From: Bacillota bacterium
Lineage (GTDB): Bacteria; Bacillota; Clostridia; Lachnospirales; Lachnospiraceae
NCBI GenBank assembly: GCA_023411215.1
Contig: JAEYOY010000001.1
Location: forward strand, 1-64,000
Reading direction: 5' to 3'
Length of the DNA: 64,000 nt
Shown: piece by piece, positions 63,675 through 64,000 of the stretch
Position numbering within the stretch: the stretch's first letter is position 1
How the letters are laid out: each line of letters begins with the position of its first letter
Position numbers and translations under genes: made by a program
The notes under the pieces: generated by a model
Database searches by the model: none
What the model was told of the DNA's origin: nothing
Seen by the model: only the letters and a program-made list of their open reading frames with translations

Positions 63675-64000
63675 TTAGGATTTCATCTTAGGACCGAAGA
63701 ACAAGGAAGCGATATAGCCAAAAATCAAGGCCGCAGAAATACCGACTGCTGAAGAAGTGAAACCACCCTTAAAGATACCGATGAAGCCCTCCTTGTCCAC
63801 TGCCTCCTTTACACCCTTGTATAATATATTACCAAAGCCGGTCAGTGGTACGCCAGCACCAGCTCCAGCCCATTTTGCAAAGGGCTCATAGATGCCAACT
63901 GCTCCGAGAATTGCACCGGTACATACCAATATGACCATAACCCTTCCAGGTAGAAGCTTTGTTTTATCCAACAACACCTGAACTAAAGCGCAGATTGCGC
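63675..64000 (-). CDS. spoVAE: Stage V sporulation protein AE, cut by window edge
   Basis: The frame stays open to the right edge, so the true start is outside; about 108 residues are visible. LLDKTKLLPGRVMVILVCTGAILGAVGIYEPF and the glycine-rich AGAGAGVPLTGFGN are typical of SpoVAE (SpoVAEB), a membrane part of the SpoVA channel that moves dipicolinic acid into the spore and releases it at germination. It shows that the organism makes, or descends from makers of, endospores. Usually expressed in the forespore; the rest of the operon is not visible. Confidence 0.92.
   Translation of the reverse strand, partial: AICALVQVLLDKTKLLPGRVMVILVCTGAILGAVGIYEPFAKWAGAGAGVPLTGFGNILYKGVKEAVDKEGFIGIFKGGFTSSAVGISAALIFGYIASLFFGPKMKS

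Noticed and set aside
1..64000. tRNA or rRNA genes, CRISPR arrays, prophage, riboswitches
   Set aside because: I found no tRNA-like GTTCRAN-centred cloverleaf, no regular spaced repeats, no phage structural genes and no recognisable riboswitch core on either strand by reading.

Overview
The window reads as chromosome of a low-GC, anaerobic, spore-forming member of the Clostridia, most like the Lachnospiraceae. The reasons are AGGAGG-type ribosome sites before nearly every gene, a partial spoVAE at the right edge, oxygen-sensitive glycyl radical enzymes (GREs), a ferredoxin-fused EtfA, and small clostridial families (DUF4250, DUF6514). I see no rRNA, tRNA, CRISPR array, prophage or microcompartment genes.

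The most striking region is 440-16003. After the end of an IS256-type element (1-370), a nine-gene minus-strand operon runs from 14146 down to 440: GRE, MatC-like organic-acid carrier, second GRE, GRE-activating enzyme, Pct-like CoA-transferase, acyl-CoA ligase, acyl-CoA dehydrogenase, EtfB, and EtfA with two N-terminal [4Fe-4S] motifs. The last five genes have the order of the caffeate-respiration carABCDE operon of Acetobacterium woodii. Both GREs carry Gly-Cys-Leu-Asp at the thiyl site instead of the Gly-Cys-Val-Glu familiar from characterised dehydratases. I infer a pathway in which an imported hydroxylated acid is converted by radical chemistry to an enoic acid, loaded onto CoA and reduced by an electron-bifurcating reductase. 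A divergent PucR-type regulator (14408-16003) is probably its switch, and two copies of an 18-bp dyad lie in the shared promoter region. The substrate is unknown.

16135-24575: an ABC-F ATPase with a roughly 650-nt leader holding three terminator-like hairpins in a row, and an oligopeptide-type ABC transporter operon (binding protein, two ATPases, two permeases). 24852-27209: a lone C39-like cysteine protease and an L,D-transpeptidase. 27476-32845: an endoglycoceramidase-like GH5 enzyme, a GPH sugar symporter, a MerR regulator, a GNAT acetyltransferase and an internally deleted alpha/beta hydrolase. 32850-38013: a TetR regulator with a clear operator, an S41 lipoprotein protease, a PQ-loop protein with a DUF4886 hydrolase, and a membrane glycosyltransferase.

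38372-40675 is the tdh-kbl threonine-to-glycine operon. Two convergent chemoreceptors follow (41711-45919), then sfsA, and an MFS exporter with an ArsR-type regulator whose two 18-bp operators overlap the promoter. 49845-54856 holds a repeat protein of InlB/Flg_new type and a catabolic cluster of two Gfo/Idh/MocA oxidoreductases and a sugar epimerase with a divergent AraC regulator. 54967-64000 is mostly housekeeping: a radical SAM protein linked to DNA repair, rarA, DUF4250, VanZ, YigZ, DUF6514, a class A penicillin-binding protein and spoVAE. Dispersed hairpin repeats occur in the intergenic regions.
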